In this document: positions 26,001 through 37,100 of the stretch, piece by piece
How the letters are laid out: every line of letters begins with the position of its first letter
Numbering within the stretch: the first letter of the stretch is position 1
Assembly (NCBI GenBank): GCA_000469685.2
Contig: LS997565.1
Coordinates: forward strand, 11,893,505-11,957,504
Length of the DNA stretch: 64,000 nucleotides
DNA from: Haemonchus contortus
Lineage: Eukaryota > Nematoda > Chromadorea > Rhabditida > Trichostrongylidae
Direction of reading: 5' to 3'
Made by a program: the position numbers and the translations under genes
Notes under the pieces: generated by a model
What the model saw: only the letters and a program-made list of their open reading frames with translations
Database searches by the model: none
Told to the model about the DNA's origin: nothing

Positions 26001-28447
26001 ATCCGGTTTTGGTCTATCTTATACCGTTGTTACTATTATCGGTATTAAACTTCCGAATACTATCACATATCTCTGCTCAACGTGTTGCATTCGATCATAA
26101 GAGTCGATTGGCTCAAGAACGGCGTTCGGTTACACTGCTCATTTCCATTGTCAGCTTATTCTTCTTCTGTCATACGGGTGAGTTGGAATTTCTTTCTATT
26201 TCACATTTGTCGTTACGTGCCATTGTGTCTCATTATAGAGAAAAATCGGCGATTATCATTTTTTATTACAATTAAATATTTCGATTTTTGCCGTCATTTT
26301 CGGAACTCACTTTAAAAACTCGTTTTCCATCTTAGCGACTTTTTTCGCGACAGTAAAACCTTCTAATTTCGTTTTACTCTGAGCATGTGGATTCCCTATA
26401 GAAAGCCGAAGTCAAAGAGGGTCAAAGAGACTTCAAAGAAAGTTGTGCGAAATGGAAAGTGACCAAAAAACAATGTTGGTGTAACCTGGTAACACACAGT
26501 CAATTTTCTGGGCTTCGAGGCTCTAGAGTGCAGCTATATTTTCTGTTTATCTCCTTTTCCCTTCCTTTGCATACATTGTTAAGTCATAATGATTTATTGC
26601 TGAGAAGCGCTTTCTCATTTCCTGTTAATCCTCTTGGGAATGGTTCTATAGAAGTCAGCGATACATGAAGTACGGCTACGATTTTTGAAGATATTCCCCT
26701 TTATCTAAAGGTCAAAGAAGCTGAACAATTGTGGACGAGTTTTCTTCATGGATCAAATCTGTTATTGAGGAAACGTTCATGTTGTTTGCGGAAGTGGAAC
26801 ATTTGTTGTCCACATCTCGAACGCAATATTTCAGCTCTCTAGGAAGTAATTATTGTATATGACCTTGTCCCCAAATGGGGACCTTCGATTTGTTTGAGCA
26901 GCTGAAAAAGATGTTATCGCATGAGAGGCTTAAATATGAACATGTAGTAAGGTCATTATGGAAAAGGTCCACATAAGATAGCGGAGACTACGCAAAGTGT
27001 CTTGTGACGAAAGGTACCCTAGAAGGGTTGTGGCGAGGACTCAGAGTTAATATCCTCCCATACGAGTTTGTTACCAGTTTGTCGATGCGACCAGGAGAGA
27101 AGGCTTGGTCGGGCTGGACGAGTATCATCTGGGAATGATAATGTGCTACTTGCCACTAGGCCATCGCTACCCATGACGATCTTATTCCTGAATTTTTTAG
27201 AATTTTTGTCATTTTTAAGTTCTTACTTGTTATTGAACCGCACTCTCCACTCAATTTTTCTCATACGAAACTCTTTCTGTTCCAGGAGGTCTAGCGATAC
27301 GTTTCGTCGATCAATCCAAATATGGTGATTCAGCATTGTTCGTACTGCTTAAGGACTGTATCAATCTACTATTCAATATTAACTCCTTTGCAAATCCAAT
27401 GGTAAGCTTTCCTAATTATGTTCGATGGCTCTTGAGTGGAATGTCTCGATCCTTATCCTGTAACCCCCTAGCGCCGCCCCAATCCACTATACCATCGAGT
27501 ATCCGCCTGAATTTTTGATACGTTCCGATAGCGGTTGAAAAATTGGGCCAAACCTGAATTAATCGTACTCGATGCATAGGAATATATAATGTTCTAATCT
27601 CTGTCTCTTGACGATGATCAATCCCATTCTGGGATGCGCCCTGTATTTGACTTCCACTAGGAATCCTAGCAGCGTTTTGAATGCGTGTATGACCCATACA
27701 ATCCTCCCAGTCGGTCTGGAACGAACTGATTTATTGAACCCAAATGAATGAAACCTTTGATGGCAGAGCTTCTATCTATCCTGGAATCGATCCTCAGGTC
27801 ATACGTGTCATATTGCGTCACTTGTAATTACACCAATCAAAACTTGTATCTAAAAATCCTACAAAAATTAGGCCAATTAATTGGAAATAAAGTATTAAGC
27901 GTGTCTATACTGTCCTTATAAACACGTTTTCCAGCTATACTTCCTCTTCACACGACAGTTTCGAGATCTACGTGTGAGTTTTCGACATTTTACGCCATCG
28001 AGGTCCGGATCGCTGCCTGTCAATGTAAATCGTGGTTCTACCTGCAAGTTCGTCTCTATCTATATCTTTCACTATCACCGCAGCTTCGGCTGTCTAACTA
28101 ACCCTCACAGCACCTAATCAGACTTTTATCTAAAATTCCTTAACTTATATCCATCCCTATTGTTGTTATGGCATGATAATTCATAGTAAAAGCACTCACT
28201 AGCGTAACGCACTGTTACGGTTGTTCTAACATTTAAATTTTATTATGACATTGTTTATAAGAGCCTGTCTACTTTCAGACCCATCGCAGTGAGCGTCCGA
28301 GGTACTACTCAGCTCCGCCGTTATACCGATATGGCGTCGAAAAACCCTTACGATGAAGATGTATCGGATCGAAGTGAAAGTCTTCCCATATGGCCATTGA
28401 CGCCAAAGTCAAGTCTGACGACCGATAGACAATATGTCGATCCATGA
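20003..28447 (+). CDS. Rhodopsin-family (class A) GPCR, FMRFamide/neuropeptide receptor-like, 8 exons
   Basis: Plasma-membrane receptor of seven helices, probably for a neuropeptide; the ligand is unknown. Exons: 20003-20084, 20410-20586, 20994-21049, 21714-21923, 25985-26177, 27286-27401, 27935-28047, 28279-28447. All junctions are GT..AG and keep phase, giving about 371 residues. Seen: TM1 about 23-45 with N32, TM2 about 48-75 with D58 in a VLSVCDLL motif, TM3 about 86-104 ending IKRHK, TM4 about 117-133, TM5 about 178-198 with P189, TM6 about 222-245, TM7 ending NPMLY at 276-280, then a cytoplasmic tail. Start chosen at ATG 20003, 10 bp after a TTTTCCAG that could accept a spliced leader; an upstream exon is possible. 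Odd: DRY is KRH, TM4 lacks its usual Trp, and no Cys sits at the top of TM3 or in loop 2. The 4 kb intron after exon 4 holds SINEs. Fold sure, subfamily not. Confidence 0.85.
20685..20848. repeat. Short element with GC-rich inverted ends (GCGTGCGG family)
   Basis: GCGCGTGCGGTTGCGGTGCG at the left and an inverted GACCGCGACCGCACGCGTCG at the right bracket about 110 bp of AT-rich DNA. It lies in GPCR intron 2. The same ACGCGTGCGG core recurs at 25.75, 28.8, 33.39, 37.92 and 38.08 kb. Confidence 0.55.
21489..21662 (+). mobile_element. SINE fragments
   Basis: Middle part (ATATCCGCCTAAGGCAACC to GTATAGGCCTCATATAC), then a repeat of the GATATCCGCCCAG block. In GPCR intron 3. Confidence 0.7.
22925..23128 (+). 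mobile_element. SINE, decayed
   Basis: CTGGCCACCTCAAGTCATTG and a GATTTTGAATGG end mark the family. In the long GPCR intron. Confidence 0.65.
23880..23919. repeat. Short tandem repeat, 7-8 bp unit
   Basis: About five tandem units of TCTGAAG/TGTGAAGT type, directly next to the tail of the SINE at 23919. Confidence 0.7.
23919..24207 (-). mobile_element. tRNA-derived SINE, full length
   Basis: Tail side TTTTCGGCGTCAATCC, then GCGCCCCGAATCG; head side GTGCGCCACTCGCCGCTAC. In the long GPCR intron. Confidence 0.82.
24530..24790. repeat. Dispersed repeat related to 32855-33075
   Basis: Shares GAGGCTGCAC, GTTCAAACAACTTGTCATGA and TGGTAATCTCGT in the same order with 32855-33075. Function unknown; it may be an interior fragment of the TIR element family. 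It lies in the GPCR intron. Confidence 0.6.
25735..25812. repeat. GC-rich GCGTGCGG-family island
   Basis: A 75-bp patch of mainly C/G with CGCACGCG and inverted GCGCGCG-type motifs, in otherwise AT-rich intron sequence. Probably a decayed copy of the family at 20685-20848. Confidence 0.4.
27052..27174 (-). mobile_element. SINE 5' part, decayed
   Basis: TATCCTCCCATACGAGTTTG through GTGCTACTTGCCACTAGGCC. In GPCR intron 5. Confidence 0.6.
27612..27832 (-). mobile_element. tRNA-derived SINE, decayed
   Basis: CAATCCCATTCTGGGATGCG start and a GCGTCACTTGTAATTACACC head, with an internal deletion. In GPCR intron 6. Confidence 0.75.
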
Positions 28448-28749
28448 GTAGCAGGATCGCGCCACGAATCAAGCACGATCTGCGTTCTCATATCGTTTGA
28501 TACGGGTATTGATAACTACATGAAGTCTACAAAACGGGATTCTCAGTGGCAGAACTATTTCTGAGCTGAACTCTCCGAAACTGGTTTGTAATTTTGAATT
28601 GTCATCGATTTTATGAAAAGAAGAGCTTTAGGATTTTGTTTTGCCTGTCAAGTGAGGACTCGTAATTAAGAAATTCGAGTCGTTCGTAAATATGTATGTA
28701 TATGACACACACATAATGAAGGGAATGCACCACCACTAGGACGGCGTTG

Positions 28750-28835
28750 CGAATTTTCCGCGCGCGGCACATTTGCGCGGCAAACGGGAGAGCATCGTGT
28801 CTAGGACGCGTGCGGTCGCCTCCGTTCACGGAAGT
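28750..28835. repeat. GC-rich GCGTGCGG-family island
   Basis: Contains CCGCGCGCGGC and GGACGCGTGCGGTCGCC about 45 bp apart. Probably the same family; it lies just 3' of the GPCR gene. Confidence 0.4.
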
Positions 28836-29864
28836 ATCAACGAAGTTGACTCTGACGTACTGTTCTTCTACTGAAAAAGCGTGTTCCACTTTTACAAATG
28901 GCTATGATATCAGGCTTATTACTATCTCATTACTGCCATAAGTTCTTTCGAGGTACAAGTAATATTGTTTAGGACTCTGACTGTTTTTTTGGTTGTTTTT
29001 TAATTGTATTCTTAAAACATTTTTTTGTTGAAAAAATGTGATTGAATCATTGTGTTCTGTTCCTCCCAATTTTCTACGGATATGATGATAATCTTTGATA
29101 TGTGTCTATGATATAAAATCTTGCGATTTTACTCTGTCACACAGTTTTATTGAAGAGATGAAATTGTGCCTAAACTGGAGCAGATGAGTAGAGAGGCAGG
29201 AAGAACTTAGGTCAGCCCCTAATATTTTTGTCTTGTTCTTGCTGAGTGAATGGTCAAGGTTACCATATTTCACAGTATCTTTTTGATCAGAAAAAACACG
29301 ATTTTTCTATCTTTTCAAAAAATCTCAATATGGAAAACAAAATAACTGTGTAGATAAGTTGTTGACTACCATAATAGTACTGCAGTACTCTTCAGGTGTT
29401 TGACGTGCTACAAATAACTGCATTATGCAACTTTGACTCCTATTTATACTCTCTTTCTCCTTCTCAGAGGAATCGTTGATGTCGAGGTTGGTAATACTTG
29501 GCCTGCTTTGGAGGATTCGCCTAAACAGATAGGATATCCCAGCTGGGTTTTCTATGTAGCCCAGAACCCTCCCACTCCCCCACCCCCCCCCCCCTGGATT
29601 GTCGGATTAATCACTCCACTATATAACCAATGGGTTACCGAAGTACTGTAGCCATTTCATTTACTTTCAACAGCTGGTGGATGCTTTCACTTTCATAAAA
29701 CAAATCTATCCCTACGTCTTTCAAAGGTACAGTCTGCGGTAGAATTGGTTTCTTGAACTTTGTACTGGGACGGCTGGGGCGGCACTTTCCTCCTCGTCCA
29801 CCAATGATAGGACATGGGCCGCTGTCGAGAAGCGGTCTATGTATGAATAATACAAAATTTATCT

Positions 29865-30080
29865 TAACGATATTGTAAAGGCTGTACTATTCACAATGGA
29901 TGTTGGAAGTAAGTTTGAACAGCTGAGTGTGGGAAAAGGGGAACGGGAGTACTCACATGTGGAGAGCATTTTACTCACTGTAGCCAACTCTTTATGCAAT
30001 TGCACAAGATTAAAATGAAAGATTTCATCTCAATTCTCCTTCCATACCCCTACGTCTTCATAATCTCGTTAATTCCCTAC
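29865..30080. repeat. Diverged relative of the 24530-24790 repeat
   Basis: Same order of weaker matches (AGGCTGTACTATTCAC, CTCTTTATGCAATTGCA, ATAATCTCGTTAATTCC). Low identity by eye. Confidence 0.35.
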
Positions 30081-30409
30081 TGTAATCACTTTTAAAGAGC
30101 TCTTTTCTTTGCAAATCCAGCGGATTTTCGCGTTTTCTTCACAACCAACAGCTCTGTTGTAAAGCTTAAGATGGTCCTTCAAAATTATCGTTCAGAGGGC
30201 GTTTGGGCTACGGCAGCGTTGAAAAATAAATCTAATTATCTGATCATGTATTAAAGCAGCCACCTGGTAATTTTCACCTGCCCACTGATCATTGCTTTCC
30301 TCGAACTAACATTAATATGGCTCTACCCCTCTCTGTCCCGAGCCGATGAAGGCCTTTTTTTTGCTCAAACCAGTTGGAGCTGCTAACCCCATCCTTCAAG
30401 ACTTCGCTC

Positions 30410-30976
30410 ACAAGGAAGGTCTTTCAGGGCGCGGGACGCTTTTTAAAAATGGTTTTTTGCATGGTATAGGGGCATGAGCACTGAGTATAAAACTATGGTT
30501 CATTTCCGCTAAATGGCCTTCTGAATGCCAAAAAACGACTGAAAACGATTTTGTCAGAAATCGCCATTTTAACCCACTCAGCGCCGTTTGTTTCATTCAT
30601 GGCGTCGACTGTCCATACAGTAGAAGGCGCCAGTTGACTGCGCATCGAAAATAACGTGAAAGCTAGCCAAAAAAGGGGGTCACATTTTAAAAGTGAGGGA
30701 AAGTTTCACATAGACTCTCCACGGTTATGCTGCCAGCAGCGTCGGATGGTGTGGTGGATAGCGATGTGGACCTCGAGGAACGACGACTAGGATGGGTTGG
30801 TGGTTCGGAATCCACGGGTTGTTCCGCTTTTGCATTTTATGCTGCCACCTCCAGATTGGCTCCATATTGCACCAGGACCAAAGCAAGTGCCTGAATGGTC
30901 ATGGTCGTGACCAGGACCACCCAGGCACATAACCTCTACAAGCCGTTGGAATTTCTTGTGTGACTCACTATCGGTG
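30410..30976. repeat. Left arm of a long inverted repeat
   Basis: Reverse complement of 31796-32329 at high identity, beginning ACAAGGAAGGTCTTTCAGGG. It carries a 28-33 bp stretch (around 30830-30858) missing from the right arm. Open frames on its minus strand mirror those on the plus strand of the other arm and have no known domain. Confidence 0.8.
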
Positions 30977-31795
30977 ATCAGTGAAGATGCTTTCAGGCTC
31001 AACACTCCCAGTCCTACGTTCCTACCTCCGAGTCCTACTTTCCTACCCCCCCCCCTCCTCAATTTCCTCACGTAGTTTGTAGTCAAAAAACTCGATATCA
31101 CATCATCTGGTCTTCGGACATTGTATGGACATTGCACAGTCCATACAATTCTTTGAATGGTATGAACAGTGATGGTTTGATTGTTGTTCTATTTCAACGG
31201 AATTCCTTCAGAACTGAGAAGGCCCATCTGATTCCGATGATTTCACCGTTTTTTACCCTAGCGTTGATCTCGCGCCGTTGAAGGGTTTTTGTCCACTATT
31301 CTGGTTGGCCATCTCCATTTCCTTCTCTCCTCACGATCAGTCGCTCATCTTCTGTAGTCACCTCGACTTCAGCGATGTCCTTCTTGTTCGTGTCCTGCCA
31401 GCCCTTCACACGGACGCGAAGTTAGGGGATCGTAGTTGGGAACGGGCATCGCCGAAACCCATTATCTAGTATTCATCTAGTGATCCGGCGCTAGAATGAT
31501 TTCCTTCAGGGCTGACAGCTTTTCATATGAAGCCTAATGCTCATGGTTGCTTCAGCAAGAAGATGAATTGAAAGAGAGTCTGATTGGTTCTCCCACAGGA
31601 GTCCGCAGTGGACTCCCACAGGGAGGTCGGAAACGGGAATCCTGTTGTCTTTGCATTGAGAACGAGGTCGAGGACAGCTTCCATCAAATAGGAACCACAT
31701 TATAGGGTTCGGACCCCCCCATTACAACACTTATTAAATGTGAGTTTAAGAGGCACCTTTATACTCCTGGGAGTGTGAAGTCTGGAAGCCCCTCC
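30977..31795. other. Spacer between the long inverted-repeat arms
   Basis: No recognisable transposase. It contains a 10-C run at 31046-31055 and only short open frames (63 codons at 31278 is the longest). Confidence 0.5.
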
Positions 31796-32329
31796 ACTGA
31801 TTGTGCGTCACACAAGCAATTCCAACGGCTTGTAGAGGTGTGCCTGGCTGGTCCTGGTCACGACCATGACCAGTCAGGCACTTGCTTTGGTCCTGGTGCA
31901 ATATGGAGCCAATCGGAACAACCCGTGGATTCCGAACCACCAACCCATCCTAGTCGTCGTTCCTCGAGGTCCACATCGCTATCCACCACACCATCCGACG
32001 CTGCTGGCAGCATAACCGTGGAGAGTCTATGTGAAACTTTCCCTCACTTTTAAAATGTGACCCCCTTTCTTGGCTAGCTTTCACGTTATTTTCGATGCGC
32101 AGTCAACTGGCGCCTTCTACTGTACGGAAAGTCGACGCCATGAATGAAACAAACGACGCTGAGTGGGTTAAAATGGCGATTTCTGACAAAATCGTTTTCA
32201 GTCGTTTTTTGGCATTCAGAAGGCCATTTAGCGGAAATGAACCATAGTTTTATACTCAGTGCTCATGCCTCTATACCATGCAAAAAACCATTTTCAAAAG
32301 CGTCCCACGCCCTGAAAGACCTTCCTTGT
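31796..32329. repeat. Right arm of a long inverted repeat
   Basis: Partner of 30410-30976; the outer end reads CCTGAAAGACCTTCCTTGT. The arms are separated by about 820 bp. Arms this long with unequal lengths fit an old foldback or long-TIR DNA transposon, perhaps Mutator-like (inference). Confidence 0.8.
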
Positions 32330-32697
32330 CAGATATTAGGAATGATGGTCTGTAGTGATGCCGTTTAACAGTCGTAGCCAGTCGTAGCCAGTGTAACGCT
32401 TCCAGTTCAGCGGTCCCCGACAAAAGCAGCATAATGTCCAGAGGTCGCAAAATCTGGAACTCTGTAGAAGGCTGCCGAAATAACCGGTTATTGCCCTCTG
32501 CAATCATTCCATAACGACGTGTTGCACTCCAAATTGCGCTCCTCAACTTCACAATGAGTACCTGGGCAAATTTGGAGGATTGCTGTGCTTGTTGCGCCGA
32601 CTAGATTAGCCTCTCCTCTTATATTTCCCAATACTATTCCATCCTCAGAATGGGAACTTGACCAAGATAAAGCGGAAAAGCTGGTAACAACTGCTTC

Positions 32698-33203
32698 AAG
32701 GCACAGTTCACTATAAAAAATGGTCTATGAGATTCCCCCACAGGATGAGTTTGATGAACCCGCGTATACCGCGTCTGGCACTATTGGATCGGAAAACGGC
32801 CTAGTTAGGGAGTTATAAAGGCTCAAAGATTGGCCGTGTGCACCTTCGGACAGGTTGCCGGCATTGTAGAGGCTGCACCGATCACAAGGGAACCCACAAA
32901 AGAAGTTCAAACAACTTGTCATGATCCATAGCGACAGCGGAAGACAGTTCCGTACAGTCCTAGCTTGAGGTAGTCAGCTCTTCGTGCAATTGTAATAGCT
33001 GAAATTTCGTCCGTGTACTCCTTCCTTGTTATTTCCGTCATGGTAATCTCGTCCAACCTCTATTTCCCAACTTATGAGGATCCATATTTTTCTCGAAACC
33101 AGCGAATTCTCTCACTTCCTTCACTACCGATGAACTATTCCCAATCTATACTTCCGCTTTTCGAATAAAAACGGGTACCTCAAAATTACGTGAACTGTGC
33201 GTT
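32698..33203. mobile_element. Third TIR element with the same ends, different interior
   Basis: Starts AAGGCACAGTTCACTATAA and ends TTACGTGAACTGTGCGTT, the same terminal motif in inverted orientation. The interior differs from the other two copies; part of it (32855-33075) recurs at 24530-24790 and, diverged, at 29865-30080. Confidence 0.6.
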
Positions 33204-33221
33204 TAATCTAGGGGGGAGAGG

Positions 33222-33432
33222 GGGAAAGTTGTAGTTGCGCGAGTACACGGCGTGAAGTACATTTTCTATAACCACCTGTGTAGCAATTACAAAATACAGG
33301 AACAAAAGAAGTAACAATATAATCATGCCAAAAATATGAAGAACGCTAGGATTGCAGTAATGAGGCAACTCGACCGCGACTGACGCGTGCGGCGATTCCA
33401 TTACCCGTTCGAGCTGCCCATCTCTCCCTATA
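33222..33432. repeat. Dispersed repeat R3, copy a
   Basis: Shares GAAGAACGCTAGGATTGC, an AATACAGGA(A/G)CAAAAGAA stretch and TGACGCGTGCGGCG with 37885-38125, same orientation. Non-coding as far as I can see; a 71-codon frame across it has no known domain. Confidence 0.65.
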
Positions 33433-34185
33433 ACACCGTCGTCCCTTTGAACATCGAATTCCTTGAGCGAATACCAGTAATGTCTCCATTCGCTTACGTC
33501 GTGAGGTACGACAGTCCCTGGATCGTTCTTTGAGAATGCTTTCGAAAATTGTGTAATTTCATGATTTCTGATTCGCCAACCTCCTTCATCCCACCCCCCC
33601 CCCCCTCTCCTCCTTCATTCCTTCATCCATGGCATCCGCCACTACATCGATTTCAGAGAGGAAACCACATACTCGCTTGTTGACGATTACTTTAACTCCT
33701 GATTATGAGTACTGTAAATGGCTACAGTTAGCAGTAGTTACTTTACACTAAAAACTTTATATTCATCTATCTATTATATATGGAAATGCGAATTTGAAAG
33801 ACTAATATAAACCTGAACAATGGCGAGAGTTCATCAGACATAAAAGTTTATAGGCAAATCTACCTGTCAAAATCTTCACTAAACATCGAAATGAGCCTAC
33901 GCATTTCTGGATTCCTGCGAAAAGCTTCAAACCATCAATCTGAAGTTGAATATATCACAAGGGTGCTGAGTTTTGAGCAAAACTTCCAGCCTCGAGAAGA
34001 CCGTAAGGGATAGTTATGGTGCCCGGCGGGATACGGATCTAATTCCAGCGTGAGAAAGAATTTTTGCCTCAGAACTCAGTTTTCTTGGGATAACATTCTC
34101 GTCACAAACTGCGACGATGGTCAGCATTTAATAGAGTAAAAGCTGAATATACATTTCAATGAGGTGCAGCAGGTAAGGCCCCATA
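33433..34185. other. Intergenic, 3' of the CRAL-TRIO gene
   Basis: A 12-C run at 33594 and AT-rich sequence. A further 3' exon of the CRAL-TRIO gene could lie here, but none was convincing. Confidence 0.4.
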
Positions 34186-37100
34186 TTACCAGCATATAGC
34201 CGTAGACAAATTGCCGTCGGAATGAACTCGTTCTGAATTCCCTTCCTGATCTGTGATATGAATGTAGTGATCGATCGTACGCCGGGAGAGCCAGGAATGT
34301 TTGTTGCAGAATACAATATGATACCTGTAATATTTCAATTAATTATGAGGTGGTTTAAGCTGTCGGACGCTTTGCGGTTAGTTTTTTCAGGCTTTCTTGA
34401 CTTAGAGACGATATTGAAAAAATGAGTTTTAAAAATGGTTTTTCGCAACAAATTCGTAAAGAAATTCTCCCTTGAGTGGAAGTGGCATATACCCCTTTGA
34501 AGAGAGACCATCTTTCGATTTAAACTGTTTCCTTGAAGTCCGTTGTTCACCATAGTATGTACTGTCATTCATTCTTTAACAAGGACTTGGATATTGCAAA
34601 TGTTTTTTTAATAATTATTATCTTGTGCCGCACGAAGTTTTTAGGTGGAACTATTTATTCAGTCAAACGGCCTGACGTTTCGACTCAATCGTCGTCTTCA
34701 GAGGCCTAAACGTAATTCGAGGTGATTTACACCATCCAATAAGCGTCTTGACCCTTATTGCAAACTACAGATTTACTCGAAACCCGTATTTTGCAAGCGA
34801 CTCACCAAGGTTCCACCGCTCACGCGGAGAAAATCCGCTGTCGCCACAGGCGACTGTCAGTAGCGAATGAGACTTATTGCTGTCTCCCTTATACTTGTGA
34901 TAAGGAAGATCTCGTTATACTGCTACTGAGTCACAACTCGCAGTGCGGTATATATGGCAAAAGATCATTAGTTATGGATGGACACTCATCTCTACCGTTC
35001 ATCTTTGAATATTAGCGCAGGAGACGGAAATTTCGGCTAGAAAAGCATTAGAGGCGTTCTGGATTTTCCAAAGAAACCCAAAGATGAACGGTAGAGATGA
35101 GTGTCCATCCATAACTAATGATCTTTTGCCATATATACCGCACTGCGAGTTGTGACTCAGTAGCAGTATAACGAGATCTTCCTTATCACAAGTATAAGGG
35201 AGACAGCAATAAGTCTCATTCGCTACTGACAGTCGCCTGTGGCGACAGCGGATTTTCTCCGCGTGAGCGGTGGAACCTTGGTGAGTCGCTTGCAAAATAC
35301 GGGTTTCGAGTAAATCATCAGTTTGCAATAAGGGTCAAGACGCTTATTGGATGGTGTAAATCACCTCGAATTACGTGTAGGCCTCTGAAGACGACGATTG
35401 AGTCGAAACGTCAGGCCGTTTGACTGAATAAATAGTTCCACCTAAAAACCTCGTGCGGCACAAGATAATAATTATCACAAACGACAGCTATGCCGAGGTT
35501 AAAGCAAGAGAGAAGTTGGAAACTGTTTTTTTAATATTTCTAGAAGAGGGAAAGGAGAGGAGAGAAGGAGAGAAGCTTGATGAAGAGAAGTTTCAGGTAT
35601 ATCACTGTATTAGTCCCATATCACAAGTGAGGTAAGGGGATCGGATTCGATCGACTGGGGCAACCGAGCCTTTCATCCCTCCGGGGTCGCTTGATTACTA
35701 CCAAACCCGTCCGGGAGGATGAAAGCAGTAGCTTGAACATCGGCTGGCCACCGCAAGTCATTGTAAAAGTCATACACGCACTCAATACGCCACTACGACT
35801 CTGATTGGAAGTCGAAAGCGTGGAGCCTCCCAGGAATGGGATTGGTCAACAATGCAAGGGTTTATCCTTTTAGACCTTTTGTTCGGATTGCTGTCGGTGT
35901 AGATTATTGTAGAAGGTCATTTCTTACCTGCCGATTTTCTGACAATTTACTGAATCCTTCTCATGTACCAGTTTCGCACTCAATTTCAGCCATGGATAAA
36001 TCATATCCATAGAGTCAGTATCCAAATAGTGTTCATTCTTTGCTTCATGCTTGCTCTGAAAATTAACAAATCTGCTTTTACGTCGGTACAATCCAAGCAT
36101 ATTTACATAGAACATATGTAGTACACATGGTAACGATCCGTAGAGTTTCCGTATTTGTTGAAGAAGGCCCTTTGTACGGTTTCTAGGGATGGGCACCTGG
36201 TATTTGGTATCAGGAGGCAAGAACGGTTTGAGGACAAAAATCAAAGCCGTTTCCCTCTGACCCCCACCCCCCCCCCCCCATTCTACCCCCTTTCCAGACC
36301 ACTTGTAGACCAGGTTCCCCCTTCTTCTAAATCGATATCTTCACTTCAAACTACGGTAAAAAAGCGTCCGAAAACTCGTATGCCAGAGGTTTTTTGCAAA
36401 TAGGAACAACAAAACAAAATAATTACGGTCGAACCTCGTAAAATACTCCGAAGTAGATGTCGCCATCCGTCCGGAAATACCACGACAAGGTTTTCGGCTC
36501 AGAAAACTCCAATGTTATATAACGAGTCTTCTTTGCGGGTATATGAAGATGTTCTAGATGATGTAAAAGCTCAGGATTCTCCGGTGTCCAATAATCACAC
36601 GGCTGTAACTTTTCCGCTCCAATACAAGTAATACTCTAAATGGTAATGACCATTAGTAGCTGTTGTAAAATAGGATGCCTAGGATTACTCATCTCACCTC
36701 ATTGTTTCCACCCAAGGTGGTTGGTATATTATTCAGATCGATATCTTCTGTTAAAGCTTTCAAGAAGTTACTGTCGTGTAGGCGGAACTTGTCGGAAAAT
36801 CCTGCCGGCATCATAGTTTTGGCGATTTTGTATGGGACATGAATCCATCTTGCAATGTTGACGATGTCGACTGGAGTCACCTTCAATCAAGATGCTTCAC
36901 GAACGATTTGCTGTGATAGCTCCCATTAGAGTGGTGGGTAAGAGGCCCGCTCTAAGGGTCGAAAGGTTCAAGTGCGATTCCTGTCCGAAGTCGTTCTACC
37001 ATCACCGCAGCTCTTAGCGATAACAAATCATAAATCTTAGCAATTTCTGCTAAATGAATTATATGGTGGACGAGTTGCTTAGCAGGCCGTAAGAAGAGGC

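Larger units (their letters stand above)
28448..30409. other. Intergenic, 3' of the GPCR gene
   Basis: No exon supported. It holds a GC-rich island (28750-28835), a 12-C run at 29583 and a weak repeat at 29865-30080. Confidence 0.45.
34611..35475. mobile_element. Nearly perfect palindrome, two 397-bp arms, Penelope-type candidate
   Basis: Left arm 34611-35007 and right arm 35079-35475 are reverse complements with only about five mismatches by eye; a 71-bp spacer separates them. Both arms hold a small hairpin (CAGTCGCCTGTGGCGACAG) and a hammerhead-like motif near the outer end. Mirror-image open frames of 85 and 109 codons in the arms look like a by-product of the symmetry; I see no reverse transcriptase or transposase. 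It lies in the last intron of the CRAL-TRIO gene. Tail-to-tail repeats with such motifs are known from Penelope-like elements, so a pair of partial long repeats is the best guess. Confidence 0.75.

Noticed and set aside
30408..32368. Matching frames on opposite strands (62 and 74 codons)
   Set aside because: They are the two arms of an inverted repeat, not duplicated genes.
34758..35328. Mirror-image frames of 85 and 109 codons sharing almost the same protein
   Set aside because: They come from the palindrome arms; the sequence has no known domain and the symmetry explains the match.
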